From Polychytrium aggregatum (lineage: Eukaryota > Chytridiomycota > Chytridiomycetes > Polychytriales), in contig NW_026516393.1 of NCBI RefSeq assembly GCF_025602895.1, positions 1 through 62,704 on the forward strand: a stretch of 62,704 bases of DNA, in the 5' to 3' direction. A program made the position numbers and the translations under genes. This document shows, in pieces, positions 41,652-52,800 of this stretch. How positions within the stretch are numbered: position 1 is the first letter of the stretch; each line of letters begins with the position of its first letter. Under the pieces are notes generated by a model. That model was not told the DNA's origin, made no database searches, and worked only from the letters and a program-made list of their open reading frames with translations.

Positions 41652-43715
41652 ATGTCCTCAGCCCCGATTCCCATTGATCCAACAAGTGTGCAATGGATGA
41701 TCTTTCAGGGATCCAACGATGAGCTGCCAAAGTGTCTCACCAGCTGGTCGAGCCCTGCGAGTGCCGTAAATGTTTTCTACGATGCCATCATCGCAACCAA
41801 TCGATGCGATTGCTTTGTAGCAACTTCAACCGCACCTAGTGTCTGCGAATACAGAACCATCCTCCAATCCAACAACTCTATCATCACCTACACTTGCGGC
41901 CAAGACACAACCTGTACCAAAAACTGTGTTTACGCTTCCTCTGTATCGACCACTTCCATCAATCCATGCGCAAATGGATTTACTGGCCAATACAGCACCG
42001 CCGACTACACCAGCACCAGGTAGGGGATGACACGCATTATCTGACCCATCCCTTCGCATGAATACTCTCTGGATATGATTGCTGCGCATCTTTGGAGTGC
42101 TACAACTTGCGTGACTCAGGCTTTGCCCTCTATAGCAATTGGGACTCAAGTTTCAAGACCAACTACTTCGGGTATTACATTTTTTCAGTCAATGACAATA
42201 CCTGCTCGAAAGTGGTTTCCGCCAACCGTGTGCCTGTGTATCCGACATGCACCCTGATTGTCACCGGTGTCTATGGCTATACCATTTTCAATCCAAACTC
42301 GGGCAACATTGAAGGTTATGGCTGTGGTGATGCTGGATGCAACACCTGTAATATTGCATATGCCAACCCACGCAGTTCAACGTGTACCATCGACAGTGGC
42401 GACTCGAGTACAGGATTTACGATATATCGCAACGGTTTTATTTTGAACGATCCCAATGTCGTGCTGCCGTCCACGTTCCCGAACCAGACAAAGCCCACTC
42501 CCACTCCAACTCCTCCGAGCCCGTCACCCACCCCCTTGGCTGCCTCCAGCAACTCCAACATCGGCCTGATCGGCGGGGCTGTTGCCGGTGTCGTTGGTAT
42601 GTTTGTCTCGACAGCAACTCGGACATTGCTCACTTGCTCGGCGAGAAATCGGCCACTGGAAGAGAGCCTTTGATCAGGAAATGCTATTGCTTGGGTGGCG
42701 TGAGGTATCATGCAGTGTTGATCCTAGGTATTGTCGCTCAACATCTTCATCATTCGTTGACAACTCTTTGTCGCCACTTGCAGTTGTGGCCGGTATCATT
42801 GCCGGATATCTTTGGAGTCGTCGTTCCAAGAATCCCCAACCCCAGAATCCCCCAGCTCTTGTTGTCCCAGTCAACAACCCAGCGCCCGTCGCCACCAGTG
42901 CCCCTGCTCTTCCTCCAGCAGCTGCGACCAGTCCTGCTGCCAACTTTACATCCCATTATCCTATCCAAGGCTCCGGTCAGCCCAACTATGGCCAACCTGC
43001 TTACCCAGGGGCCGGCTATGGCCAGTACCCGAATGCCTACACCCAGGATTATCGCGCCTCGTTTGTTTCTGGCTATGCACCTTCCCCCACTCAGGGATAT
43101 GCTGCACCTCCCTATGCTTCCAGCGACCACAGCGCGGCCACCAGCCCGCAAGCAAGCTATCTTGCTCCATCCATGGGATACGCCGCACAGGCTCCAAGCT
43201 TCCGAAACTCGAACTACTCCGAATCTGCTGCGACAGCCGAAGCGCAAGGGCTGCCACAAACTAATCCCCCTGCCGTAGCCAAGCATATTGTCATTGCGGG
43301 ATACAGTCCCAAGGACTCACAGCACATCGATCTTCGCCTCGGCGACATTATCTTGATTCAGGGTCCGTTCATCAATGGCGTGGCTCAGGTAAGCTGATCC
43401 CGGACCAGCATGCTCGTGCGCATGATCCTGTCATTTAATGACATCGCTGGTGCAGCTACTGGTCGTGCGATTGTTGATTGGGTTGTAATTTGTCATTACT
43501 GGGGGCCGTCGTTCGTGGCATGTTTTGAAATGACCAGCAACTCGGGACTAGCGACCCATGTCTAGCGCCTGTATCTCACTCTCTGTCTCTTGCTCGGCCC
43601 CAACTTAACGATGTGCAATTCCCAGGGCTACAACCAAAACACGGGACGCTCTGGCTTGGTTCCCAAGTACTACGTTGTTGCTATCGCTGATAGTTCTGCT
43701 CCTGGATCCACATAG
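41652..43715 (+). CDS. Cys-rich single-pass membrane protein with C-terminal SH3, copy 2
   Basis: Exons 41652-42019, 42136-42596, 42784-43388 and 43626-43715 give 507 residues in frame. Domain order is as in copy 1: Cys-rich N-terminal half (with CGQDTTCTKNCVY and GCGDAGCNTC), Pro/Thr stalk, one membrane span, Tyr/Gly/Pro-rich tail and SH3 domain. Exon 1 aligns with copy 1 but only parts are near-identical (TILQSNNSIITY and TTSINPC). From 42439 onward, within exon 2, DNA and protein are identical to copy 1, including introns. Intron 1 uses the acceptor TATAG before CAATTGG, matching the position of CACAG before CAACTGG in copy 1. Confidence 0.85.
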
Positions 43716-44147
43716 AGACTTTCGGTTGCTCCAGAGAACCCGTCTCGGCAACACAAATCCGACTGCAACACTTCCTGTGGCATCCCACATCTAGAGCAAT
43801 ATCTTGTGCGATTGAATGGCTGCTGAGTCTGCCGAACTAAGCACAACATAGCTTGATTGTATCTTGATTGAGGCTTGATTGCATCTTGATTGTATCTTGA
43901 TTGAGGTTTGATTAAGGCTTGATTGTATCTTGATTGAGGCTTGATTGTATCTTGATTGAGGCTTGATTGTATCTTGATTGAGGCTTGATTGTATCTTGAT
44001 TGAGGCTTGATTGTATCTTGATTGTATCTCAAGCCCAACCCTTTCCTTGTCGCTCTGCTGAATTTGTTTGGTCGTTCCTTTCTATAAATTCCCATTGTTT
44101 GGTCAGTCCACGATTGCTGTCCCTGGCATTGCTGCGCTCCGGTGTAT
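42439..44147. repeat. Right arm of large inverted duplication
   Basis: Reverse-complement partner of 38279-39943. It covers the 3' half of the SH3 gene copy 2, its two last introns, the 3' flank and the 22-base minisatellite. It is 44 bases longer than the left arm because the minisatellite has two more units. Homology ends at ATACACCGG (44147 on this side). Confidence 0.97.
43851..44032. repeat. 22-base minisatellite, right copy
   Basis: Reverse-complement counterpart of 38394-38531 (AGGCTTGATTGTATCTTGATTG phase), about eight units, two more than the left copy. Confidence 0.92.
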
Positions 44148-44715
44148 CGGGAACGAGGCGTACCAGCTTAGTGGCCACAAACGTGTTATGTAGAATCAAC
44201 ATTTGCGCATCGTGCACGGACGGGTGCGGGCAAGAATAGGGAGCAGGAAAGCGAAGGCGAGCGGTGGGAGGGGTGACTTTGAAGGGTGACTCCAAGGGGC
44301 AAATGTGCCGATATCGGTGGCTCCTTGGCTGGCGCCTGCTCATATGTATCCTCTGGCATTGTGTCGATCGCACCACTGCGCAATCAGTGTTCATCCCAAC
44401 ATGATCAGAACGAGTGGATGGCGCTCCAGGGCCAAGAGTGCTGCTGTCCTTTGTTATCGTCGCGCATCATGTGCCGTCTGGCATCGCACAGTCCGAGCCT
44501 GTGGTTGCGTCTGATCGATTCGGTGGCGGATCAAATGCCCGCCTGGGCGAGCTCTCCGCATTCCTAGTGCCAGAGGTGTCCATCGGCCACAGTAGCAGGT
44601 TATTTCTGCTTTGGTTCGTGAAGATTGTAGCATGACTGTATTGCCAGAGTGCCAGCAATGGCCAGATCCACCGATGGGCTTCATCTCAACTCGTCACCTC
44701 AGATCCAGCAGCGAC
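44148..44715. other. Intergenic right of duplication
   Basis: No gene supported. Short overlapping frames only. The region follows the right duplication arm and precedes the 3' end of the reverse-strand IQ-motif gene. Confidence 0.5.
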
Positions 44716-46819
44716 TCACATTTTCTTTGCAGCAGACCGCCTCGCCCCTCCCGCAAGCGCACCACCGCCTTCGTTCGCAGGCTTTCCGGTTGTCCCCTTC
44801 ATGCCAGATCCCACCTTTCCTTTTGCCGGCGCTCGCGACACCGCCACAGCAGGAGGCCTGGACTTTTTGCTTGATCGGCCCGCCGCGGGATTTGATGCGG
44901 TTGTGGGTGCAACGTAGACATATCGCGAGTACTCGACCACAGTCTCAGCAAAAGCCTCTGATGTCCAGGGTGACTTGAGGTCGTGTTCTGCAAGCCTTAA
45001 AGCTGACTTGCGTCTGTGGCTGGTGGCTGTGCCTCGCGACGGCGGAACACCCCCAATCAGCGATTTTGAATCGGCGCTGACGTGGGTGTGTGAAGAATCG
45101 CCGTCGAGCATATCCAGAGTAACGCTTTGGGTTGCTTCTTTCTCGTTGAAATAGCATATCGAAAAGTCTGGGTTCCACCGGATACGCTTTGTCTTTCGAG
45201 CTCCATGATCCAACCCCGCCGTTTCTGCTTCAGGATCACCGGCCATGGCAGTTTCCACGAACGCTCGCTTCAGCGACTCCGGCTTGGCCGGAGATTCGGT
45301 TGCGGCTAGTTGACTGCCTTCGCTATCGCTGAGATCATCCTTAATCGGTTTCGGGGTCCATGGCGTACCGTGCCGCCTTCGCTCCTGTATTCGCTCGATC
45401 ATGGTGGATGTCGGACTTGGCGGCGGCGCCCCGACCATCGGAGTGATAACGAGCACATGCTCGCACATTCGCCGCCCGTTGATTTCAGTGTTCATCGTTG
45501 TCAGCATCTGCAGTGCCTTTGGAGGCAGCGACAGGATATCATCCGGATCTGGCATCGGTGGATACTGATTCGGCAGGAGCCGGCTTTGATTCGGAGTCGC
45601 CATCGTCGAGACTGGCATGGATGATAGAGGCGCTGGGATCATCGTCGCTGGTTCGCTTGCGATTGTTTCGGGGTGGCCAGCAGTCGCAGGTCGGCTTGCT
45701 TCACTGAATGACAACATAGGCGGGCTCAAACAGTCGTCACTGGCCAGAAGCGGCGCCTTGGGGATGGCGGCTGAGGTGTCGGTAGCACTCTCGGCGGATA
45801 CAGCGGAGATGCCATCGTCAAGGCTTGGTGTAGCTTGGGTGTGCTTCATGCTGAGAAGCATCCGCCGCTTCTCTCTCAGGGCCTCCAGCTCGGCCAGGAG
45901 TTTTGCCTTCTCGTCAACGGAGGCTTCGCTGTCAGCTGGCTGCAAGCAAAGGGAGATCCGGGTAAGTTCAGCAGAGCATAATACTGCATTCACCGAGTCT
46001 ATGAGTTAGGCACTACCGCCACACAGCCCCTGCACCGGTTCGTACCAGCTGTTCTTCAGTGAGATCGACGACTGCCTCGGACGGGTCGGATTGCGCCCTC
46101 TTCAGAAACAAATCAGGGCATGGCGGCAACGGAGCCTCAGGGCCCGAGCCGGGCTCGCTATCGTTCCCATCAGCATCGAATATGCTGACGGCAGCCATGT
46201 CGGGTTGCATCGCCTGTGCGTTGTGGGTATGCGCTTTGTTGGGTTCGTGATGATCGTTTGGTGGTGATATTGTCGGATCAACAGTAGCATCGAATGGATG
46301 ATCGGGTGCCACGGACGATCGATGAGAATGCATGCGTTTCCTCCAGGCAGCTTGTATTACGGCCGCAGCTCTTCGCTTCGCCAAGAAATCAGCCCTGGGT
46401 CTGCTGGTCCGTATCATGGACTGGAGGCGAGTGATGGTCTCAAGAGCCGGCTGCTCGCTGGGGCTGTCTGCTGCTCTCGTTTCGCAGCGCCGGTGCGGCG
46501 TATGGGCAGGACTTGGGTTGGCCAGATCTCGCGGCTCAGGAGATCGGCGTGGCTCAAAACCGATCTTGTTCATCACAGACCGTTGGGGCGAGGGTGCGAT
46601 TCGAGGGCCGTCTGCATGAGCGGCAAGCGACGGGTTGTAGTCCAGACATTGGTCGTCGTCGGTTTGGTTAATGCACGCCGACCAGATCTCGGCTTCGCTC
46701 AGCTGGATATGAAACACCTCTCGGTCAAACGACAGCCTGAAACGATCCGGAGCCGGGCGATCGGCTATCATGTCGGCGGTGTCGGCTGCAGCAAGCAGAC
46801 CGTCTCGGTTTGCGGCCAA
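44716..46819 (-). CDS. Unrecognised IQ-motif, coiled-coil protein, two exons
   Basis: Exons 46819-46046 and 45939-44716 give 665 residues in frame. The junction joins DLTEEQL to PADSEASVDEK. I do not recognise the family. Visible elements: an IQ-like calmodulin-binding helix AAAVIQAAWRKRM at about residue 150; a short coiled coil (AKLLAELEALREKRRML) just after the junction; long Ser/Pro/Ala-rich linkers; KRIRWNPDFSI, which fits the RVxF-type docking motif for protein phosphatase 1; and a very basic, Ala/Gly-rich C-terminus (ARRSAAKKM). It looks like a mostly disordered scaffold protein. Calmodulin and PP1 binding are motif-based inferences. The start could lie further upstream. Confidence 0.65.
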
Positions 46820-47461
46820 GGCACAAGCGGTGCGAGTCGGGACGGCCGGCGAATGCCGTGAAGCGTGTGGCCAATAGCGGGACGGGGCAATTGCTGGCCT
46901 ATGCCCACTGTGTGCTAATGACGGATGTGATGGTAGTCGAGCGACTCTCGATGGGGCTCACGTCGTTGAGTCGCCGTCGATGCAAAGCCTGGGCTTGTCC
47001 TGAAGGTTCAGCGCCAAGATGGAGGAAGAGAGCGGGCAACGCAGCCGAGATGGTTTGTCCAAAAATGGACAAACAGCTTCTGCGCTCTCGTCGTCCTCGT
47101 TGGCCGGGCGAGGGCGGCGGTTCGGTTCCTCTTGGGTCGACTGCTTGCTCTGCATCCATGTCTCATCGAGACCATCGCTCCGAGTGAGTTTTAGGGAGTT
47201 GAGATACGCTCCTTTCACTTCACCCATGTACAAATGGGACACTGCCCAATTTTGGATGAACATGGCGTATGAGATGGCCTGCGTCGAGCAAAGCCATATA
47301 CAACCAAGTTGATCGCCTCGGCGGCTGGGACTGCAGCATCTCGACGCAGCAATGGGTGGATGTATTCAGGACCCAGAAACAAGCGACAGCCCTGGCTCAA
47401 AACAGGGTGGCCCGTTTCGTTTTGGGTACGCTGCTGACTGCACAGGCCGGCTTCGACCGAC
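46820..47461. other. Intergenic between CSN6 and IQ-motif gene
   Basis: No gene supported. Both flanking genes are on the reverse strand, so this holds the CSN6 3' end and the IQ-motif gene promoter. A perfect eight-base inverted repeat lies at 47053-47074 and is listed separately. Confidence 0.5.
47053..47074. repeat. Perfect short inverted repeat
   Basis: GTTTGTCC and GGACAAAC separated by six bases (AAAAAT) can form a hairpin of eight base pairs. It lies about 230 bases upstream of the IQ-motif start and 390 bases beyond the CSN6 stop. The function is unknown. Confidence 0.7.
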
Positions 47462-49494
47462 TCAGGCAAAATGGCCGGTACCCATACCCGCTGATCCTCG
47501 ACGGCCCTTGACGCTCCGGCGATTGCCGTTGAATCCGGCAAAGTTAAAAGCATCGATTGTCTGGACAGACGACCTGGGTGAGCAGCCTGTGGGATGGTGG
47601 ACTCGCCGACAGAATCGCACTAGTGCCGTCACATGCATGGGATTTGCGCTGCGCTCCATCTCCGGGACAGCAGCCGGCTCAGAACGGGTAACTCACATCA
47701 TTCAGGATATTGGCTCCCTTTGTCAGAGTTGCGATGTACGAGATGAGAAGGGAGTCGCTGTACTCGATCATGAGCTCCTCTTGGAACTCTGGTGTTTCGA
47801 TCACAGGCAAGCGCCTAACCAAACTCGAGATCTGTCGAAGAACTACATGGTCCACAGGAATGACACCTAACAGCCCCGCCACAGATCAGGACACGAATGT
47901 GAGGACATAAGCGATACGGAGCGGGACTCAAGTTGTCAGCATGCTTGGCACAAGTTCGAGCAGCAGTTCACAGAAACATACCACTCTTGACATCCGTGAC
48001 ATACTGCTTCAGCAACTTGATGCGTGTGTGCAACATTTGCACGGCGTTTCTTTGCGAGGTGAGTTGATTGATGGCTGTTGGAAGCGCACAATATCCAGGG
48101 CGGTTAGTGATCCCTGGTTTTCAATACTCGCATGCAGCGTGCCATTGCGATATCTTTTGCTCGCTCGCGACACTTACTTGTGCTGCCCTGACCACTGTTC
48201 GAAGCATGGGCAACGTGATCGACAGCAATGCGCTCGGCATCGGCAGTCTCGACCTTGTAGTCGGATTTAGTGAAAAACGTTTGAGCCTGTCCATTAACAA
48301 GGTCAATGACTGACTCGTACACATTGATCGGCAGCTCTTTGGAGGTCACGATGGCGGTTGGGTTCAGCTGCAAGTAAAGCAGCCCTTCGTTCAATTCGGA
48401 CATCTACAGCGTTGGATGGGTATGTGCGTCAGTAGCAGCCTCTCCTCCGGCACAGCTCTGCACTTGTGAGCACTGAGAGGTGGGCGAGTAGCTCATGAAT
48501 AATGTCCTCCAGCTATTGGCGCTGAGCATTCGGATCATATGGGACCATACTTGCTGGTGCAGGTTCAATTCGGTGGATGTTGGAGCCAGTCCCGTGGAGT
48601 ACCATCCAAGGACATCATAGGTTGGAAACACCTGGTTGACTGGGGAGTTGATGAGACCAAGCATCAGTTGCTGATTCTCATCCAATCCAGTCCCATGCGG
48701 AGCACTACTGAGCTGCATTGGGATGTATCCGGTTGCATTCAGTTGCACAGGCATTCGTTCTGGGCTTGCACATGATAGCGCCTCCCTCGAGGACGCAGAC
48801 ATGGTGTGGTTGGCCTTTGCAGTGTCCGAATCATGCCTACGATGGCGGAGGGATCCCTCAGGAACTTACACTGGTCTCGCTTCGAAATAAAGTAAGCCTT
48901 GTTCATCACGTACGAGCCATCGACGGCACTGCACGGAATCTCGAACGAGTTGAAGATCTCGATTTCTCGGCCATTTTGAGTGCCAAGAAGGGCGCCCATG
49001 ACTGCAGGGGCGATCGATTCCGCCGGGTCCCATCGGTCATCGACAAGTCAGGCGCAGGGCCGCCAGGATATGTTGGATCGTGTCAGATCGATCGCTGCCA
49101 AAGATAGAGATGGAAGCAGAGAGGAGAGCCTTGCTGCTTACCCAGCTGAACGCTCGGAGACTGATCGGGCATGTCTGTCTGTCGTTGGACGGTGATGCGG
49201 GTGTAGTGATCCGAGATGTTCATGATGACCAGGGGATGGCTGGACAGGGGCGAGCGATCGGCGGTCAGCAGCAGATATCGTTGATATACGGTGGTGTAGG
49301 ACACACCTCGGCCATTGAGGGCTCTCGGGATGTGCAGCATCAGAACAAGCGGCATGGAGATGGTATGCTGGATGGGGTGCGAGATGGGGCCATCGACAAT
49401 CAAGAGGATGCCGACGGGCTCCTGGGGCTTACAGGGTGATGATGATGCCCGAGGCAGAAGGCGAGTCGCTCACAGCTTTAACGATGCTGGCCAT
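47462..49494 (-). CDS. CSN6: COP9 signalosome subunit 6, eight exons
   Basis: Non-catalytic MPN subunit of the COP9 signalosome, the complex that removes NEDD8 from cullins. Exons: 49494-49433, 49239-49142, 49001-48870, 48639-48551, 48403-48178, 48074-47982, 47866-47697 and 47560-47462. They sum to 322 residues; the human protein is about 327. The MPN domain reads HPLVIMNISDHYTR, MGALLGTQNGREIEIFNSFE, then RDQFNQVFPTYDVLGWYSTG across a junction, and LYLQLNP, LPINVYESVIDLVNG and ERIAVDHVAH. The JAMM metal-binding motif is absent, as expected for CSN6 rather than CSN5. The C-terminal helices include LTSQRNAVQMLHTRIKLLKQYV and VDHVVLRQISSLVRRLPVIE. The short last exon (TIDAFNF to the stop) is less certain. 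Confidence 0.95.
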
Positions 49495-49841
49495 GGCTGC
49501 TGGGCTGTGCAGTTCTGCTGGAAACTGGGGGCGGCGGTTGGATTTGATGAAGACGAACGGACGACGCTGGCTCCAACGATGCTGACCCTGGGCTTTGGGG
49601 AAAGGTGCTGCCGAGCCCTTCTCGGCCTCGTCTCGGCCTCGTCTCGTCTCGATCTCGCCTCGGTCTCGCTGGGAGCACTGCCACCTGTGCCGGTTCGAAT
49701 CCAACGGGCAACATTCAATCAAAGCCCGCGCTTTCCCATGCCGCCGCGGCGGATCTGCGCTCCATCTCCATAGAGACGGACACACACAAGCCATCTGCCT
49801 TGGCACAACGAGAACGGCCACATCGGAGAGCGACTGACTCA
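49495..49841. promoter_or_regulatory. Divergent promoter between CSN6 and BBS9
   Basis: 347 bases between two head-to-head start codons. Contains a degenerate TCTCGGCCTCG/TCTCGATCTCG repeat at about 49,620-49,672. No gene of its own. Confidence 0.5.
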
Positions 49842-52800
49842 ATGTCGCTTTTCCAGCTCAAGAGCTGGTGGGACCTTCCCAGTAGAAGCAAAGTCGGTGC
49901 AAACAGATGCAGGCTCTACGACGCCTCCTCCATGTGTGTTCTCGAGGACGGAGGCCCAGGCGCTCGCGGGGAGCTTCCAAGTAGGTTAATATCTGCGATA
50001 GATATAAAGCCGCCTCGCGTTTGACGGACAATGACAGAGATCGATGGGTCACGCTGGACTGACTCCCTCGATCGTAGATCTCATCGCCTTCGGTGGACTG
50101 GATGGCATCCTCCGGGTAGCAGTACCGGATCCCACCGGCCGATGCAATCTGCCTGGTGGCGTGCTTCTTGAGCTGGATCTTCAAAAGCCGATTCTGCAAA
50201 TAGACTACGGATTCTTCATGTGAGTGGATAGCTCTACCACACTCGTTGGCTCGGAACAAACAGCACAGGAAGAGCCCGCCATCACAACTCAGTCAATTGG
50301 TCTACTTGTCACAGACGCAATTCCAAGTCCAAGGCGCTTGCCCTTCTCCATCCCAACCATCTGTCGATTGCAAGGATCGCGCGTGAGTGGAGTGTACTGC
50401 GCCGCTTGCATTTTCCCATTGCATATTACAGCCATTCACCACCCTGTGAAACACGTCGACGCTTCAGTTCTCCCCGACCCAACAGCCGGGATGAGTGTCC
50501 AAGGGGAAATGCCAACGCTCGCAGACAGGTGCCACTTTGCGGTCGAGTACGAAATCACACTCTCGTCTCCGTCGTTCAACATGGTATATGGACCCTTCGG
50601 TCGAGTCTCTGGTATATCTGTATGCAGCTGCAGACCGAGGAGCAGTGAGGAATCCACTAAACAGACGCCAAACAGCGGACGAGTGACTACATGAGCAGCA
50701 AATCTAACGCATAGATCTGTTGTTCTACTATCCTCACACGGGCCTATCGCTGGCCAGACAAGGATCTCATCTGTATCCAGTCGCTCGACGGCATCTGGAC
50801 GGTTGTCGATGGTGGTAGCGTTGGCTTTGTTCGCAAGCTGCCTGACTTTATCCTGCCCGGCTCGCTTTGCTACATCCCAACAACAGACTCGATAGTCACG
50901 TATTCGTCGACCATGGCGGTGGAGTCTTACCGGTATGAATTGCGCATAAACGAGCCCAAGATTGCTGTCCAAGCCTGTGTTGATCAATGCCTGTATATAC
51001 ACCGCGAATCACTCATGCCCGTTGGTGTCTCGACACACGGCCTCAAGCTACCATCACATAGCCATTGCAGATGAGGTTCCAGCTATCCAACCAGGCGATA
51101 AGCGTCCCACGACTCCCTGGGCAAGCGCCAAGAGGCTCAAGGTATCGTTTCCACAACCTGAAAGTCGAATAGTGCTTGTCTCTGCGTTCTGTGAGCTGCG
51201 TATCCATTTCTCTTGGGATGTCTAGGCACATCACAGTCTCCACCGCCGCAAGCATAGCCGAGTCCGTGTCATATTTGGAGACTTGGTGGATCTGGTCAGA
51301 TAATATCCGGCTGACTGAGATTCGCTGTGCTTTGAACAGCCCGACTGGTCATTTATCGTGATGGACACTGTCGTTGACATCTTGATCACTCGCACAGAGT
51401 TGTGCATCGACGATCAGGCGGAAATTGCGGTTGTGGGTATGTACGATATGTGTTTGTGCGGATATTCACTCGGTGCTCAGACTCAGATTGTACGCCAGGC
51501 GATAGCGCGATACAGATCTTCACCGACACGGGGGATCTTCGCAGTCAGGTCGATATTCAGCACAAGCCCTTATGCTGCGCAGGCTACCTTGGCGCCCCAG
51601 ACGAGAAAGGTATGAGGTCTCGGATCAAGCGATCGCTGATAGGGCAAAGTGTCGGGCCTTATGATCGAGTAGGATTCACCATTTTGGTCATACAGAACGC
51701 CGCACTGGCTGATGTTTTCCTGATTGTACCAATGATTCAACCAAGGCATTCCAAAGCACTACTTGGCCATCGGCACACACTCTGGCTTGTTGATGATCTA
51801 TCACGGCACTTGCCTCATCTGGATGGCAAGAATGGACACCATCCCAGCGAGTATTAGGATTGGGTCATTTTGGTAGGTTGTCCGACGCAAGTCGATGACA
51901 ACCGGGTGCTTCAACGATATGCCAACTTATGGCGGCCTTGTGCCTCTCCTTGGCTGTGATGATTAACTGCGCAAGCATGTTGCAGGGATACGAGAAACCT
52001 TATTGTCCATCTGAACGATATGGGAGATTTGTGTGTTGCCTATCTTGGCACAAGAAAGTCGCCCATGTCACTGGATCAAGATACCCCAGTAGTGGTATCG
52101 GACGAGAACATCTTGGAGCTTCGGAAGGTGCATCGCGATCTCGAAGCGGCCACCTCGGACTCTGGAAAGCGTATGCAGCCGTCTTGACAGTTCATCTGCT
52201 GAACAAAAATGAAGGGGGATGAGCTGGCTGTGGGCATGAGATTCGGATGAACCAAGGACGACTAATACCGACATAATCACCGATCGGTGCTACTCCCCAG
52301 GACTTTCAAAGGCAGCAACTTTCCTCGACGTTCAACATGAACTTCACATCACCTGCGAGCCAGTGAGTCTTCATCCAAGTCAAAGCCACGGCCAACTCCC
52401 TTGGCATTTGCGCGCCCCGCCGACTGTGCTGTATATAGCAGCCATTCACGATGCAGATGGTCGTATCGGCGCAGCTTTGACTGCCGTCCATCCATCAAGA
52501 TTGTCATTTTGCTGATTCGTGAGGTCAAAACCATCAGGAGAACTCGCTTTTGGATGGCGGCGATACAGGATGGATTCGTCGTGCCCGCTGTGTGGTCAAA
52601 GTATCAAACTTGGGCAGCGTATGCGTAACAGAAATCCGTGCATCCGTAGCCACGGTCTTTTTCATGCGCATAACTGATGTTGTTGAGCCTGCTCTGGATC
52701 TCGGTAAGACTCTACGATCTGTTGCAAACGCCCTCCTTGGTGACAGACGTACGCACCCACGTGGATGTCTGTTGGCCCGATGACACCGTTTCAGAACAGG

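Noticed and set aside
38279..44147. Inverted arms as terminal inverted repeats of a transposon
   Set aside because: The centre contains the 5' halves of the same host-type genes and no transposase; the arms carry normal exons and introns of those genes.
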